This document shows positions 21,881 through 32,036 of a DNA stretch of 64,000 nucleotides, one piece after another. The stretch spans positions 62,001 to 126,000 of the forward strand of contig MEHQ01003738.1 of assembly GCA_008828725.1 (NCBI GenBank), read 5' to 3'. The stretch's first letter is position 1. Each line of letters starts with the position of its first letter. The notes below the pieces were generated by a model. It saw nothing but the letters and a program-made list of their open reading frames with translations. It searched no databases and was not told where the DNA came from. Source of the DNA: Saccharina japonica (taxonomy: Eukaryota > Sar > Phaeophyceae > Laminariales > Laminariaceae). The position numbers and the translations under genes were made by a program.

Positions 21881-22139
21881 CTGTTTTGGTTGGTGCACTG
21901 CTACTACTGTTTCGCGGCGAACGCAGGCGGCAGCCAATGTGCCCCGACATCCTACGGAGCGGTGCAATGTACAACAACGCCAGCGTCACCGGGTTGGCGA
22001 GTGGTGATCGGCGCACGTGAAGCTCGCTTAACCCATTCAGAACTGAAAAAATGTCCCACACTAATTCCAAGTATCTTGTTCCCAAATTTGTGGGACCAAT
22101 TCTTAAGGGGTTAATCAAACCCTTTCAGAAACCGTACGA

Positions 22140-22612
22140 ATTAAAGACACGTGCTACGATAGAGATAGCACTTTTTGAGTAAAAAGGTTTCTGAATGGTC
22201 GAGCTCCTTAAGGGCCCGAATTAACGAGTATAAAATAAATTCAATTTGGAAAAAATAAAATTCAAATCCGCTTTTCATTGGTCAACACACGCACCAGCAC
22301 CAATTTTTATGCCCCAAGATCCTAATATTTGGTGCTGGTGCGTGTGTTGACCAATGAAAAGCGGATTTGAATAAAAAAAAATCCAAATTGAATTTTTTTC
22401 TTCTTCGTTAAAACGGGCCCTAACCCAAAATCGGCGGACTTTGATCATTATTTTTTGTTGCAATATTGTTCCTTGTTTGCTTCGGCCATGGGATTTTGAA
22501 TCGGATAGCACTTTCACTTTCCTCCAAAATCCGTTTGGGGTGAGGTGTGGAGCTCTTCAAGTGACGAGCTCCAGAAAAAACAGGGTGCACCTCTATCGTA
22601 GCATGCGTCATT
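22140..22612. mobile_element. MITE with terminal inverted repeats, interrupted by a nested foldback
   Basis: The left end is CACGTGCTACGATAGAGATA and the right end the complement of ATGACGCATGCTACGATAGA. The internal sequence matches the element at 33410-33672, except for an extra ~200 bp at 22212-22415 that folds on itself. No transposase frame, so non-autonomous. Confidence 0.8.
22212..22415. mobile_element. Foldback element nested in the MITE
   Basis: Arms of about 65 bases (22237-22302 and 22329-22395) are almost perfectly complementary, e.g. CATTGGTCAACACACGCACC against its reverse complement, with a ~26-base AT-rich loop. The outer complement extends to TTAACGA/TCGTTAA. A GGGCCC repeat flanks both sides (22211-22216 and 22416-22421) and may be the target duplication. 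Confidence 0.8.
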
Positions 22613-22904
22613 AAACCCCACCTTTTTGATGATACAAGCTACTTGAAACTTGAAACTAGTGTGGAATAATGTTTCGCAGTTTACCTGGTACAGTAAATGG
22701 GTTAAGACACTATCGCGGGTGGGAGGAGGTGTGGGGGGTCAAGTTGGGGGCACCACCGTTTCCCAGACGAAAAACAATGCCTGGTACCTGGTACGATTTA
22801 TGAAATGCTCTGCCCCCCAGCTCCGGGTGTGACCCTTGACCCTTTTGACCCTTTTGCTATTAATAGTGCCCTGTACATAAATCTAAATCTGAGTCTGATT
22901 CTAA

Positions 22905-23100
22905 GGTTTTCGTCCCCACAGTCTAACTCTATGTGTTTTGTCCCCACGGTATAATTTTACGTGTTTTGTCCCCATGGTCTAATTCCAAGTATTTTGTTTC
23001 CCACAGTCTTATTATTCAAGTGTTTAGTCCCCACAGTCTAATTTTCAAGTGTTTTGTCCCCACGGTCTATTTTTAAGTGTTTTGTCCCCACATCGGGAGT
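22905..23100. repeat. Tandem GTCCCCACNGTCTAATTT motif
   Basis: About six copies of a 30-38 bp unit containing TTTTGTCCCCACGGTCTA. Related single copies: 2136 and 2258 (reverse), 22058, 23920, 28095. Confidence 0.85.
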
Positions 23101-23261
23101 GCAGTCTCACTTTAAGGAGTTTTAGGTAGCCCGAAGAATTGGGCCGTATGTCATCGAGGATGTTTAGTTCGCGGGTCGATCACAGGCAGGCATGGTCGTG
23201 GATGGTGCGGTATGTGGAAGAGATCGGTGTGGTCACACGACCCACACCACAGTAGTCGTGG

Positions 23262-23560
23262 CCGTAAATCTGCCCGCGCAGGCGAACTTCTCAGACGTGC
23301 CCGCATAAAATGATGCTGTTTCTAATGAGGTTGGATTTTATCACCAAGCCCTGACCAGCCTGTAAGGCATTCGTTCCCGACGGTGAGCTTATTTTGGCTT
23401 CGGCTAACGGCGGCCACCACCCCGACCCGGAACTCTAACCCTATAACCCTAACGAGAGGCATGCCTGGTTGGTGTGCCACCTGGTCGTTGTGCTTGGGAA
23501 GGCTCGATTTTCAGTGCGGGCACACCTAAGGAGGTTCGCCTGCGCGGGAAGATTTACGCG
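23262..23560. repeat. Inverted repeat with ~45-bp arms
   Basis: Left arm 23262-23306 (CCCGCGCAGGCGAAC ... GTGCCCGCA) and right arm 23515-23560 (TGCGGGCAC ... GTTCGCCTGCGCGGG) are imperfect complements about 210 bp apart. Possibly a MITE or decayed foldback. Confidence 0.7.
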
Positions 23561-24961
23561 AGCCCCACACACCACACTCACTCGGCAACGGAGAACTTGG
23601 GGGTCCCGATCAAAGATGATTGTTGTGGTTGGTGAGGTAAACACGCGAGATCTCGGTTCAGTCACCGCCACCATCACGATCACCTGGCGGCAAGGGAACA
23701 AGTCCGCTCTAACTCGTACCGAGTATACAGAGAGGTACTTTAGAAGAACGAAGAGCTGGGGAGAAAGCGCGTACTCCTCTCTTCAAGAACACAAGCAAAA
23801 AAAAACGCACACACACACGCGACAAACCATGTGAACCATTCTCGATCCTTGGGGAGAGCAAAAAAAGCATACGCCACCGTCTTCTCTACTCCCTTTAGAA
23901 CTGCCCCTCCCTATGTATGTGTCGGGGACAAACAACTTGGGATTAGAGTGTCAAGAAGTATGAGTTCACAATTCTATCAATAGGCGCGACCGACAGCGAG
24001 CGTGTGCGGCGTGCGTCCATCGCGCGAAGGCGAGAGCATGATGCCTCGGGCCTCATTTCAAGGGGTGCTTGAAGTGAACGCGAGCAACATACAGTAGTAG
24101 CAGAAACATAGTAAAGCGACCCGGTCGTTCGTCGTGGTTTAACTCGTGTTCGAGCGGCTGCGTCCTCGACTCGCACGTGCCCACGTCTCTTCTACCAGAT
24201 ACATCATACACAACAGTGCGCCGACAACGTAATACGTAGGTACGCTGGAACGAATTACAAAAAAAAAACTGCGCAGGCCAGTAGACTACTGGACACTGAG
24301 CGCGGCCGTCGCCATAAGCTCAAACATGCATCCTGTTGTACTGCTGTTGTGTATACGTTGTACACCTACCGTATACAGTACTAATATCGTCAAGGTAGCA
24401 ATAGAACATACTGTCCTGGACCAGTAGGTGTCTGGCTCATTTCGTGCATGCCCGCTTTCAGGTCTCGGAAGGAGCCACCACATATCCCAGGAACACAAAA
24501 CAAAAAAAACTCAAAAACAACAACGTCGGCAACCCGTATAGACAAGGCACCGCTTTTCACGAACCTAAGCAAAACGCAGTTAGTTCCCCCCAGCCGTACA
24601 CTGGGGGGGGGGGGGGGTACTCTAGAACGGAAACTATGGTTTGTCCTAACTCACTCTTCCAAGTCAACTTCGTTGACTGGCTTTTCACCCTCGCCAGGGA
24701 TAAGCTACGCATTTGTATACATGCCGTACGACAGCGCCGGCATGTGCGCGCCGGTTCAGGCGGGCTGACTGCGAAGGGTCGCTCAGCGGCGGGTGGTGAA
24801 AGCCGGCTACCAAAAACGGTACGCAAAAAGCGCGAGATCAACCGCGCACGCAATCTGGACAAAGCGCCCCCGTCATCCCGTCGTCGTCCGTCGTCGCAGC
24901 CGTCATCGTCATCGGCGACTAGCCTGCGGCAGCGTGCGCAACCTCTTGTTGTGCCCTACAC

Positions 24962-25247
24962 CTGGAGCACGGCTATTCTGCTGCTGCTGAATCATCGGCT
25001 GGACACCCAACTCATGCCCCCCGAAACCTCCACCACCACCACCACCGCCGCCACCACCACCGCCATCACCACCACCACAGTCAACACCCCGGACTGGCCC
25101 GCCAAAGCCCACCCCAGGTGCGGCTAGACTGGTGTCGGTTGGACCGCCGCCACCGCAAGCGTTTCCGTCGGCGCTACCCCCGGACAAGGAGGAGGTCGTG
25201 TGCCGCTGGATCGCGGTGTCGATTTCCAGGAAGGCAGACTCGAAATC
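24962..25247 (-). CDS. Next exon of the Q/G-rich tail
   Basis: Acceptor TTTCGCATAG. It starts DFESAFLEIDTAIQRHTTSS in frame with the previous exon, continues Gly-rich, and ends MIQQQQNSRAP before G|GTGTAG (phase 1). The following exon is uncertain: two acceptors near 24760-24790 would give either an immediate stop or about 50 more residues. Confidence 0.6.
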
Positions 25248-28200
25248 CTATGCGAAATTCGACATAACCAGGGGCAGCATCGAGGAACGTGCAGAGGCGT
25301 CGAGGGGGGGGAGGGGGGAGGGGTTGGCATTAGGCGCCCTTCGGGCTGTCAAAATATGAAATTAAACACACGTATTATATGGTTTGAAGTCTACATGCAG
25401 CGAGCTACCTTTCCGTCGAGGTTTCAATCGCTATGCGCCCCAGCGAAATAAAAAAATAAAAGTAAACGTCAAGCCAGACGAATATCGTAGTAGTCGTCAA
25501 TGGCAGAAGTACGGCCGGTAGTGCAGATAAGGACACGTTCATCACCAGTCCGTGCAACTCGGACCCCAACACACCCTAAAGCCTCCAACCGGCAAGACAA
25601 CGACGTTCACAAAAAACTTCCTCTTGTTGCTAGCCGGCATGAAAACGCACTGCTGTAACACTGTACGACCACTACTCTTAACACGACAGTTAACAAGAGA
25701 GTATCGGCAACCGCGGGCGAAGTTTAGGCATGCCACAAACGCGAATATGGCCCACCTGCGACATGTCAAACTCATCTCCCCCTCCCCCCCCTTCCATTCC
25801 TGCTGCCGCGTCATCCATGCCACCACCACCACCACCACCACCGCCGCCGATCGCTCCGGATCCTATCGCTTCTTCCATCGGCGGGTTGGCTAGCGCTTCG
25901 AGGCGCGGAGCCGCGCAGACGGTCTGGCCAGGGGCGGCCGCACAAGCCGTCGATGCATCGCTCCCGCCCGCTGCCACCGCTGCTGCCGCCTCGTAGTCAA
26001 ACTCGGGGCTGTGGTAGTGCTGGACTGGCGCTTCCGTTACGCCGCCACGACCCGCGCCGTGACCACCGCCACCACCGCCGATACCGCCACCACACATCGC
26101 ACTACCTGCACCAGCTGAATCAAAGGGCACCCCGCAAGCGCTGCCGCCACCGCCGCCGGTCCGCCCGAGGTTATTTTGGTTCGGAGAAGATTCGCTCAGG
26201 ACGCCGCGTCCAGCCCTGGCGGGTACGGCGGAAGAGGAAGCGGAGACGGCGGCGGCGGTGGTGGTGGTGCACGGGGCGGGTTGTCCGGGACGAATCGGCG
26301 TGCTGACGCCGCCCCTGCTGCCGCCGCTGCCACCGGTGCCGGCGCTGGCGCTACCGCTGCAACTGCCGCTGGACCGCGGCGGCATCGGAGGCGCTGGAGA
26401 GGCGGCCCGGAGGCCTTGCGAGCCGTCGCCACTTGCCGGCGGTCGTAGGCGCGGAGAGAAGGCGTGCGCCCCACTGGTCGCACCTGGAACCGCTGTCCTA
26501 GCTGCTGCTGCTGCTGCTGCTGCGGCCGCGGCGGCGGGGGTAGTGATAGCGGAGGCTACAGGATGGGTTTGTTGCGGCGAAACGAACGAGCTCGAGCCAC
26601 CTCTATTTGGTTGCTGCTGCTGCTGCTGTGGTGTTTGCATTCTGTTTTGTATTCGAGGTCCGTGTTGCTGTAGCGGACCGGGCTGATGCTGCTGCTGCTG
26701 CTGATGCGGGGGAGTGCCGTTGTGGCCGAACCGTGGGGGTTCTTCCAGTTGCTGCTGCTGCGGACGCTGCTGCTGTTGCCGTTGCTGCTGCTGCTGCTGC
26801 TGTGGTCTTGGTGGTGGCGGTAGTTGTTGCGGCGGCGGCCTTGGTGGCAGTTGCTGTTGTTCTTGTTGTTGCTGCTGCTGTTGCTGTTGTAGGGCAGCGC
26901 GCTCCCTTGCGTCCTTCTGCATATTCGCCTTCAGCTCTCTCTGGTTTTGCTTGTGGTTGCGCTCCACATCCTTAAGCCCCTGTGCGCGTCATCATTTCAC
27001 GCGTGCGGAGGAAAACAAAATGCGGCCATTTTGAAACACGCGTTAGGCGACATAAACATGGCGTGGTGGCATCATTCGACACTCCTCGTACGTTCAAGGC
27101 TGTTTGGGGTCAACAACAACTACAGCAATACGCACACACGTCAGGTTTCAACAAGAGCGATATCGTAGGGACGGAATTTTAAACAACTACAATACCCACC
27201 TCCACCCCCCTTCGACTGCGGCCATGCATGACATGAGTACACCCCACCCCCCCCGCTGTCTCTCGGGTTTTCCCCGTTTTGGCGAGGGACTCGCGGCGGG
27301 GATCCCACCACAAAGCAGCACCAAACCACATACGACTGCTCATATCAAAACCACCAAACCACGTATTATACGACTGCTCATATCAAAACATTTTTAACAC
27401 TCATACCCAAACGAGGANTAGTGAGGGTGAAAAGAAAGCCCACCTAGGTGGGGGGGGGGGGGGGGGGGGGGGTTACCCGGAATTTCTTAGATAACACAAG
27501 ACCGGTGAAAAAACAGGGACGAGATGCCACTGCTTGCCCCAGCCTAAAAGGAAGAGCAGGTGGGGTCGAGTCAACCCGTGTGTGCCTCATTGTGTCTCAT
27601 GACCGCTACGCGGTGTCTGACGAATACTTAAATGAATCGCTTCACGGAAAACGACGACTACTACTGACTGTAGGATTCGTGTGTTGGTTCGTGATACAGC
27701 ACCGTACCTTGTACTGCAGTTCAGCACAGACGTCAGTATAGAGAGCCACGGGCCAACCGCCCAACAGGGCTACTGGGGATAAACAAAAAACTCAACACGG
27801 CCACATAAAGTCACATATTTCTCTGCTACTACTGCTGTGCATCTAAATGCATTATTAGGTATTGCTCTGTTTACGGCACTGCAGCGTACGCAGTATCCCT
27901 GTGTCGTGGTTTTTGTGACCACATAACGCGTATCTCTCTAGCATGAAGAGTCGGCGCGGACACTAGGTGTGCTGGATGTCGAAGGGTAGAAAAAACGGTT
28001 TATTAGTGTGACGAACACACACCTGGTATACTTCGAAGTTTATTTTCCCTTTTAGCACTGCACTGTACATAATGAAACATTTCAGTGAAATTCCAAGTGT
28101 TTTGTCCCCACATCGGTACTGCAGTTCCTAAAGGGTTACTCGTAATACCGGAAAAAGTTACATTGAGACGCAGCACAACCGTTACGCACTACGAGTACTG

Positions 28201-30145
28201 CTGCTCGTACATAGCTACTGCCGCCCCCCCGTCGCGCCCTCACATAGTCCACGCTGAGGTGCAGGATGGAGGAGTCCCAGCCGGCGAAACCGAAGACCTT
28301 GTTGGCGTTCTCTATAACGGTGTGCCCCGTCAGATAGTGCACCTGCGCTCGCCATGTTGTTGGCGGTTCAAGGGACACACACCCACACACACACATGCGG
28401 TCGGAGTTTCGTTCAGGGTTGCGTAGACACCCGGCGAAATCAATCGTTTCAATTCAGGTTACTCAGGAACAACAACAAGAGGGATACATCGTTCCTGCTG
28501 GCGCTGCTACTACTACTGCTGGTGCTGGTTGCTACGGCTGATTGCTACTGCTAGTTGCTACTGCTGCTGCTGGCGCTATGGCTGCTGACGCTGCTACTGC
28601 TGCTGGTGTTATCGCTGCTGCTGCCGCTACTATGATGCTGCCAGCGAGAGGGGGGCGGTGTGATGAATGCCGGACATTGTTTTCGTGGGCCATACTGTAC
28701 GCTGTGGATCAAACAAAGCGCTGGAAGCTACGTTCAAAATGGAGGCAACCTGTGACGAATTCGCGCTCCGACTGCGCCAGCGTCGTTTTGTATGGGGAGC
28801 ATTTTTCCTTGGCTGATTGCATGCATGGGTACCAAGGCATTAATTAGGTGTTGCGCTGTTGCGCTGGCGCAACATTTGGCCAAAATAACGGTTTTGCGCA
28901 ACAGTCGCCGTGAGGCTAGTTGCGCGCAGCGCAACACGCGTTTTTGGGCGCGCAACATTTTCGCCGCAGGCAAAAAAAATTGTTGCGCGTTTTTTTCTCG
29001 CCGGGGTCGGCGTCGCGTCGTTCATGGCACTACTCGTACTACAACAACAGCAGTGCACGTACAGCAGTAGTACAGGACACCTAATAAGAAACAGGCTGAT
29101 ACTAAGAAAGCCAGGCTGGGATTGAGAGGGAAATAAGAAATTCGGGAGTCGTTATCTTGAAAATTAGTGTAGAAAGCACCCTCTCTCGAATAAGAAATCC
29201 AGTCTGGACCAGATTTCCTGTTTCTTAATAGGTGTCCTGTACTACTGCTTGTGTATGGATTCGCGTAGTACGCGGTGAACCCACCTTCTTTCCTCCACCT
29301 CCTGGTCTTGAGTTGATCTGGTCCCAGCTCAAGGCCGTGTTCAGCGCCTGCAAGAGTTGGGAGTACATCATCAGTCGTTTTCATCGCGGCATAACGGCAT
29401 CATGCGATAAGATATAAGATTTGGCATCAGCGATCGAGGAACGCACCATCAGGTCAAGACAGGAATGCAAAGCTAAAGCTTACGTCGTACGAGCGCGTTC
29501 CTTTGTCTCGAGCCTCGAGCCTCGAGCCTCGAAGCTTGCTTTTGTACGTGTTGAGTGTGATCAATGGTGTGATACAACAGAGACATGTCCCATAATATGT
29601 GCCGTTCTGCGTCGGTAGAATGCTCGGTGTGTGTAGGCCAATGAAACTGAGAGCCAAAAGTTACCGTAACTTTTGATCAAAAACGTACTTCTCTAAAGTA
29701 CTTTTTTGCCGTTTTTTTAAAAATTTACCGCAAATCCTTCCTTCGGGAGAATTTTTAGAGAAGTAAAAGTAAGAAAAAAAAAAAACGCAAACACTCTAAT
29801 ATACATACCTGGTAGCAGCTTCACGAATAAAGCTCCAATCAATCGGTACAACACACACAATTCGAGCGCACGATAGTCGGGTGGGATGCTCGCATAATAG
29901 TGTCGGGACCACGACTTGGGAGCTTTGGGAGGCAGCAACGCAGCAACACGTAGCAGCAGTGCAGGGATAATTGATACCATGCGGTATTTAGCAACGGGCA
30001 ACGGGCGTACATCAACGCAAAACATTGTGTTACACACCTCTTGAATCCTCGCGTGGTCTTCGTCCGTGAACTTGTTCGTACCGAACACCCATTGAGCTCC
30101 TTGGCCGGATGCCCCTGGTCGATCGGAAGTGTATGGTGCTTCCAT
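24962..30145 (-). CDS. RAD52: RAD52 homologous-recombination mediator (N-terminal core plus Q/G-rich tail)
   Basis: RAD52 forms rings that anneal single strands and help load RAD51 in double-strand-break repair, in the nucleus. Three consecutive minus-strand exons give a clear N terminus: 30145-30038 (ATG; WVFGTNKFTDEDHARIQE), 29347-29285 (ALNTALSWDQINSRPGGGGKK) and 28342-28244 (VHYLTGHTVIENANKVFGFA, GWDSSILHLSVDY). All junctions are phase 0 and follow the RAD52 pattern FGxxxF...L...I..R...G..KV.YIEGH..I..AN..FGFNGW. The rest of the annealing domain (DGxYxEDxGYG ... ALRxFGN.LGNC) is not found; an N and a G run at 27418-27470 suggest it is missing from the assembly. Two further phase-0 exons (26970-25756 and 25247-24962) are probably the C-terminal tail. 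The final stop codon is not resolved. Confidence 0.88.
25756..26970 (-). CDS. Large Gln/Pro/Ala/Gly-rich exon, probable RAD52 tail
   Basis: A 405-codon open exon, phase 0 at both ends (acceptor GGCTTAAG, donor CGCAG|GTGGGC). It opens with a charged helix (DVERNHKQNQRELKANMQKD), then polyglutamine interrupted by Pro, polyalanine, Ser/Gly-rich and polyglycine segments, and ends GGGGGDEFDMSQ. Linked to RAD52 by strand, order and phase only; it could be a separate gene whose 5' exons are lost at the gap. Confidence 0.65.
27205..27256 (-). repeat. G/C-tract repeat fragment
   Basis: CTGCGGCCATGCATGACATG then GAGTACACCCCACCCCCCCC: the GTAC end of the family in reverse orientation. Confidence 0.75.
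27418..27472. other. Single N and G homopolymer; probable assembly join
   Basis: An N at 27418 is followed by a ~23-base G run (27450-27472), between RAD52 exon 3 and its putative tail exon, where the rest of the annealing domain is expected. Confidence 0.7.
28244..28342 (-). CDS. RAD52: RAD52 exon 3
   Basis: Acceptor GCGAGCGCAG, donor TAT|GTGAGG, 33 codons, phase 0. Encodes the conserved YLTGHTVIENANKVFGFAGW segment. Confidence 0.95.
28850..29000. repeat. Cluster of TTGCGC/GCGCAAC motifs
   Basis: About eight occurrences of GCGCAAC or its complement in 150 bases of RAD52 intron 2, many able to pair with each other (e.g. TTGCGCAAC). Confidence 0.75.
29063..29249. mobile_element. MITE with 33-bp terminal inverted repeats
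   Basis: The left end (29063-29095) contains GTACAGGACACCTAATAAGA and the right end (29217-29249) is its complement with one mismatch. Related fragments: 17691-17790 and 38300-38380. It is inside RAD52 intron 2 and has no coding capacity. Confidence 0.85.
29285..29347 (-). CDS. RAD52: RAD52 exon 2
   Basis: Acceptor CTCTTGCAG, donor AAG|GTGGGT, 21 codons: LSWDQINSRPGGGGKK corresponds to LGPEYIS.R.G.GG.K of RAD52. Confidence 0.93.
30038..30145 (-). CDS. RAD52: RAD52 exon 1 with start codon
   Basis: Thirty-six codons from ATG; ends HARIQE before GTGTGT. The FGTNKFTDED segment matches the start of the RAD52 annealing domain, so the protein has a short ~19-residue leader. Confidence 0.9.
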
Positions 30146-30818
30146 ACTCGCTGTGCTCTGAGCGGCTCAGCAGGGCAGTGCAATGTGGATGTTTGCGATT
30201 TTGCAGCCTCGGGAGTTCGACTACCGTGTGACGGCGTTTTGACAAGGGGGGGTATATACACGTACACAAATGTTGCGTGCTCGTGAGCGTGGTGGGCGTG
30301 CACTTCTTCGGCCATCGTCGCAGAACCTCATGGCAGCAGGTGCCGTTAGTAGTGTTTTTTGTGCGAGATGCACGATGCATTTCACGTTGATGGGTGTTGT
30401 TGACCCTCTGTGTGCACTTTGTACTAATGAAACAAGGCTCAAAACCCGGCCATACACTGCTGCTGCTGATGCTGCTCTGCTGTCTGTCCGCCGATGGACG
30501 TGAGAACACTTGGAGTTTGAGTGCAGCTGTCAGGTGGCTTGGCTATTGGCTTTGCACGTACATAGGTGTTCGTGTTTTCTTGGTTTCTTCGTCACCGCCG
30601 CGTGTTAAGTTAGCTCTGCTCTGTTGCTCATACTTCAGTGAGTTGGCGTGCTTGTGGTACGGTTTGCCGGCCATAGAGCATCGCAGCACACCAGGTACAG
30701 CAGGGTACAGCAGCAGTGCCGAGTAACCCTGCTCCTGGACACTCTGCTGCTCTCTGAACAATACGATACCAACCTCGAACCCAACGACATCACAGAAACG
30801 GCAGCAACGGAGAGGAGC
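30146..30818. promoter_or_regulatory. Divergent promoter region RAD52 / MYND gene
   Basis: 673 bp between two start codons on opposite strands. No TATA box or other element recognised. If the MYND start is the upstream in-frame ATG at 30648, the gap shrinks to 502 bp. Confidence 0.5.
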
Positions 30819-31980
30819 ATGAAGGACAAAAAGGAAGGGTCGTCTTTGGTTTCGGAGGAAGTGTGCGAGAGTATCGAGAAGGGCATGCGAATCATCAGCG
30901 ACATCGAGCAGACGCGTGCAGACGGCATGGTGTTCAAGTTCGAGTTGGACCTGATGTACGAGGTGATCATGCACCGCAATGCTCCCTCACCTGTGTCAGA
31001 TACCCTCACCTGTGTGGCAGGTGCCACTCGTACCTCTTCCTCTACCCTCTGTCTCTAGATGTAGGTTTTACGTCTGCCTGCACATCTACATCTGCACATC
31101 TAAACCACCAAACACGCGGTAATTGCACCTGGTATTATAGCTCTGTTATGTATACCGGCATGTAACACGGGTTCGTCAGTATTAATAGTGAGGCTTACGA
31201 ATGGCACAAGACGATGTTCGAGCACACGAGCACACAACGCAAAGCGTTGTTTTCGTTTAGCTGGTAGATCGAAATTATATCGCCAAAAAAATAGTGCCCT
31301 TGATCAAGAGTTGCGTCATAAACCGCCACAAGCCCATGTGTATAAGCAGGTGTCGATTTTCCCGAGTAAGGGTCGGTCTTATCGAGCAGCTTTTCCCCAT
31401 AATTTCATAATTTCCAATATTTTTTTCCAGAAAAAAAAAGGAAACCTTGGAAATATTAATATTGGATATATTGGAAATTCTTCAGAGGGCAAAATGTTTA
31501 TGTTTGGAAGGCTTTACGTTCCAATAAATGGGAAAAAAAAAATGAAAAAAAGAAATCTAGAAAATTGCGCGAAAACAAATGTTGGAAATTTAGGAAATTT
31601 TGGAAATGTATGGCTCCGATAAGAATGGCCCTAATCCCCCCCTCCCCCTCCCCCCTTTTTACGATCGATCCCCAGCTTGCAGGGGAGAAGGCTACGGCGC
31701 GCGCCCCCCCTGGGCTTTGTCTAGCCAAATGCCAGCGCGCTGATTGCATCAACACGGAGGTGCCCACCGGGCCTGCCTTTTGCTGCTGTTCTAAGTGTGG
31801 TGCGAAATATTGCGCCCGAGACTGTCAGGTACGACTCGTGTCTTGTATGTCTCGTGTATCTTGTACGGCTTCTTCTGTGGTGCACCGATATATTTTCGTT
31901 TCTTCTTCAGTCCGCTCTTTTCTGCCGTCGGAATCGCGGCACCGACGGAAAGCCCGGGTCGCGCTCTGGTTGAGGCGTCC

Positions 31981-32036
<56 letters not shown>

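Larger units (their letters stand above)
20206..24961. other. Convergent intergenic region, MGDG synthase / RAD52
   Basis: Between the MGDG stop (plus) and the last supported RAD52 exon (minus). It holds GGT arrays (20505-20580), C runs (20988-21013 and a ~38-base run at 21141-21178), a minisatellite, nested MITEs, a GTCCCC tandem motif and an inverted repeat. No gene recognised. The true RAD52 3' end may lie near 24.5-24.8 kb. Confidence 0.6.

Noticed and set aside
23430-23455. Telomere-like CCCTATAACCCTAAC
   Set aside because: Only two units; too short for a telomeric or interstitial telomere array.
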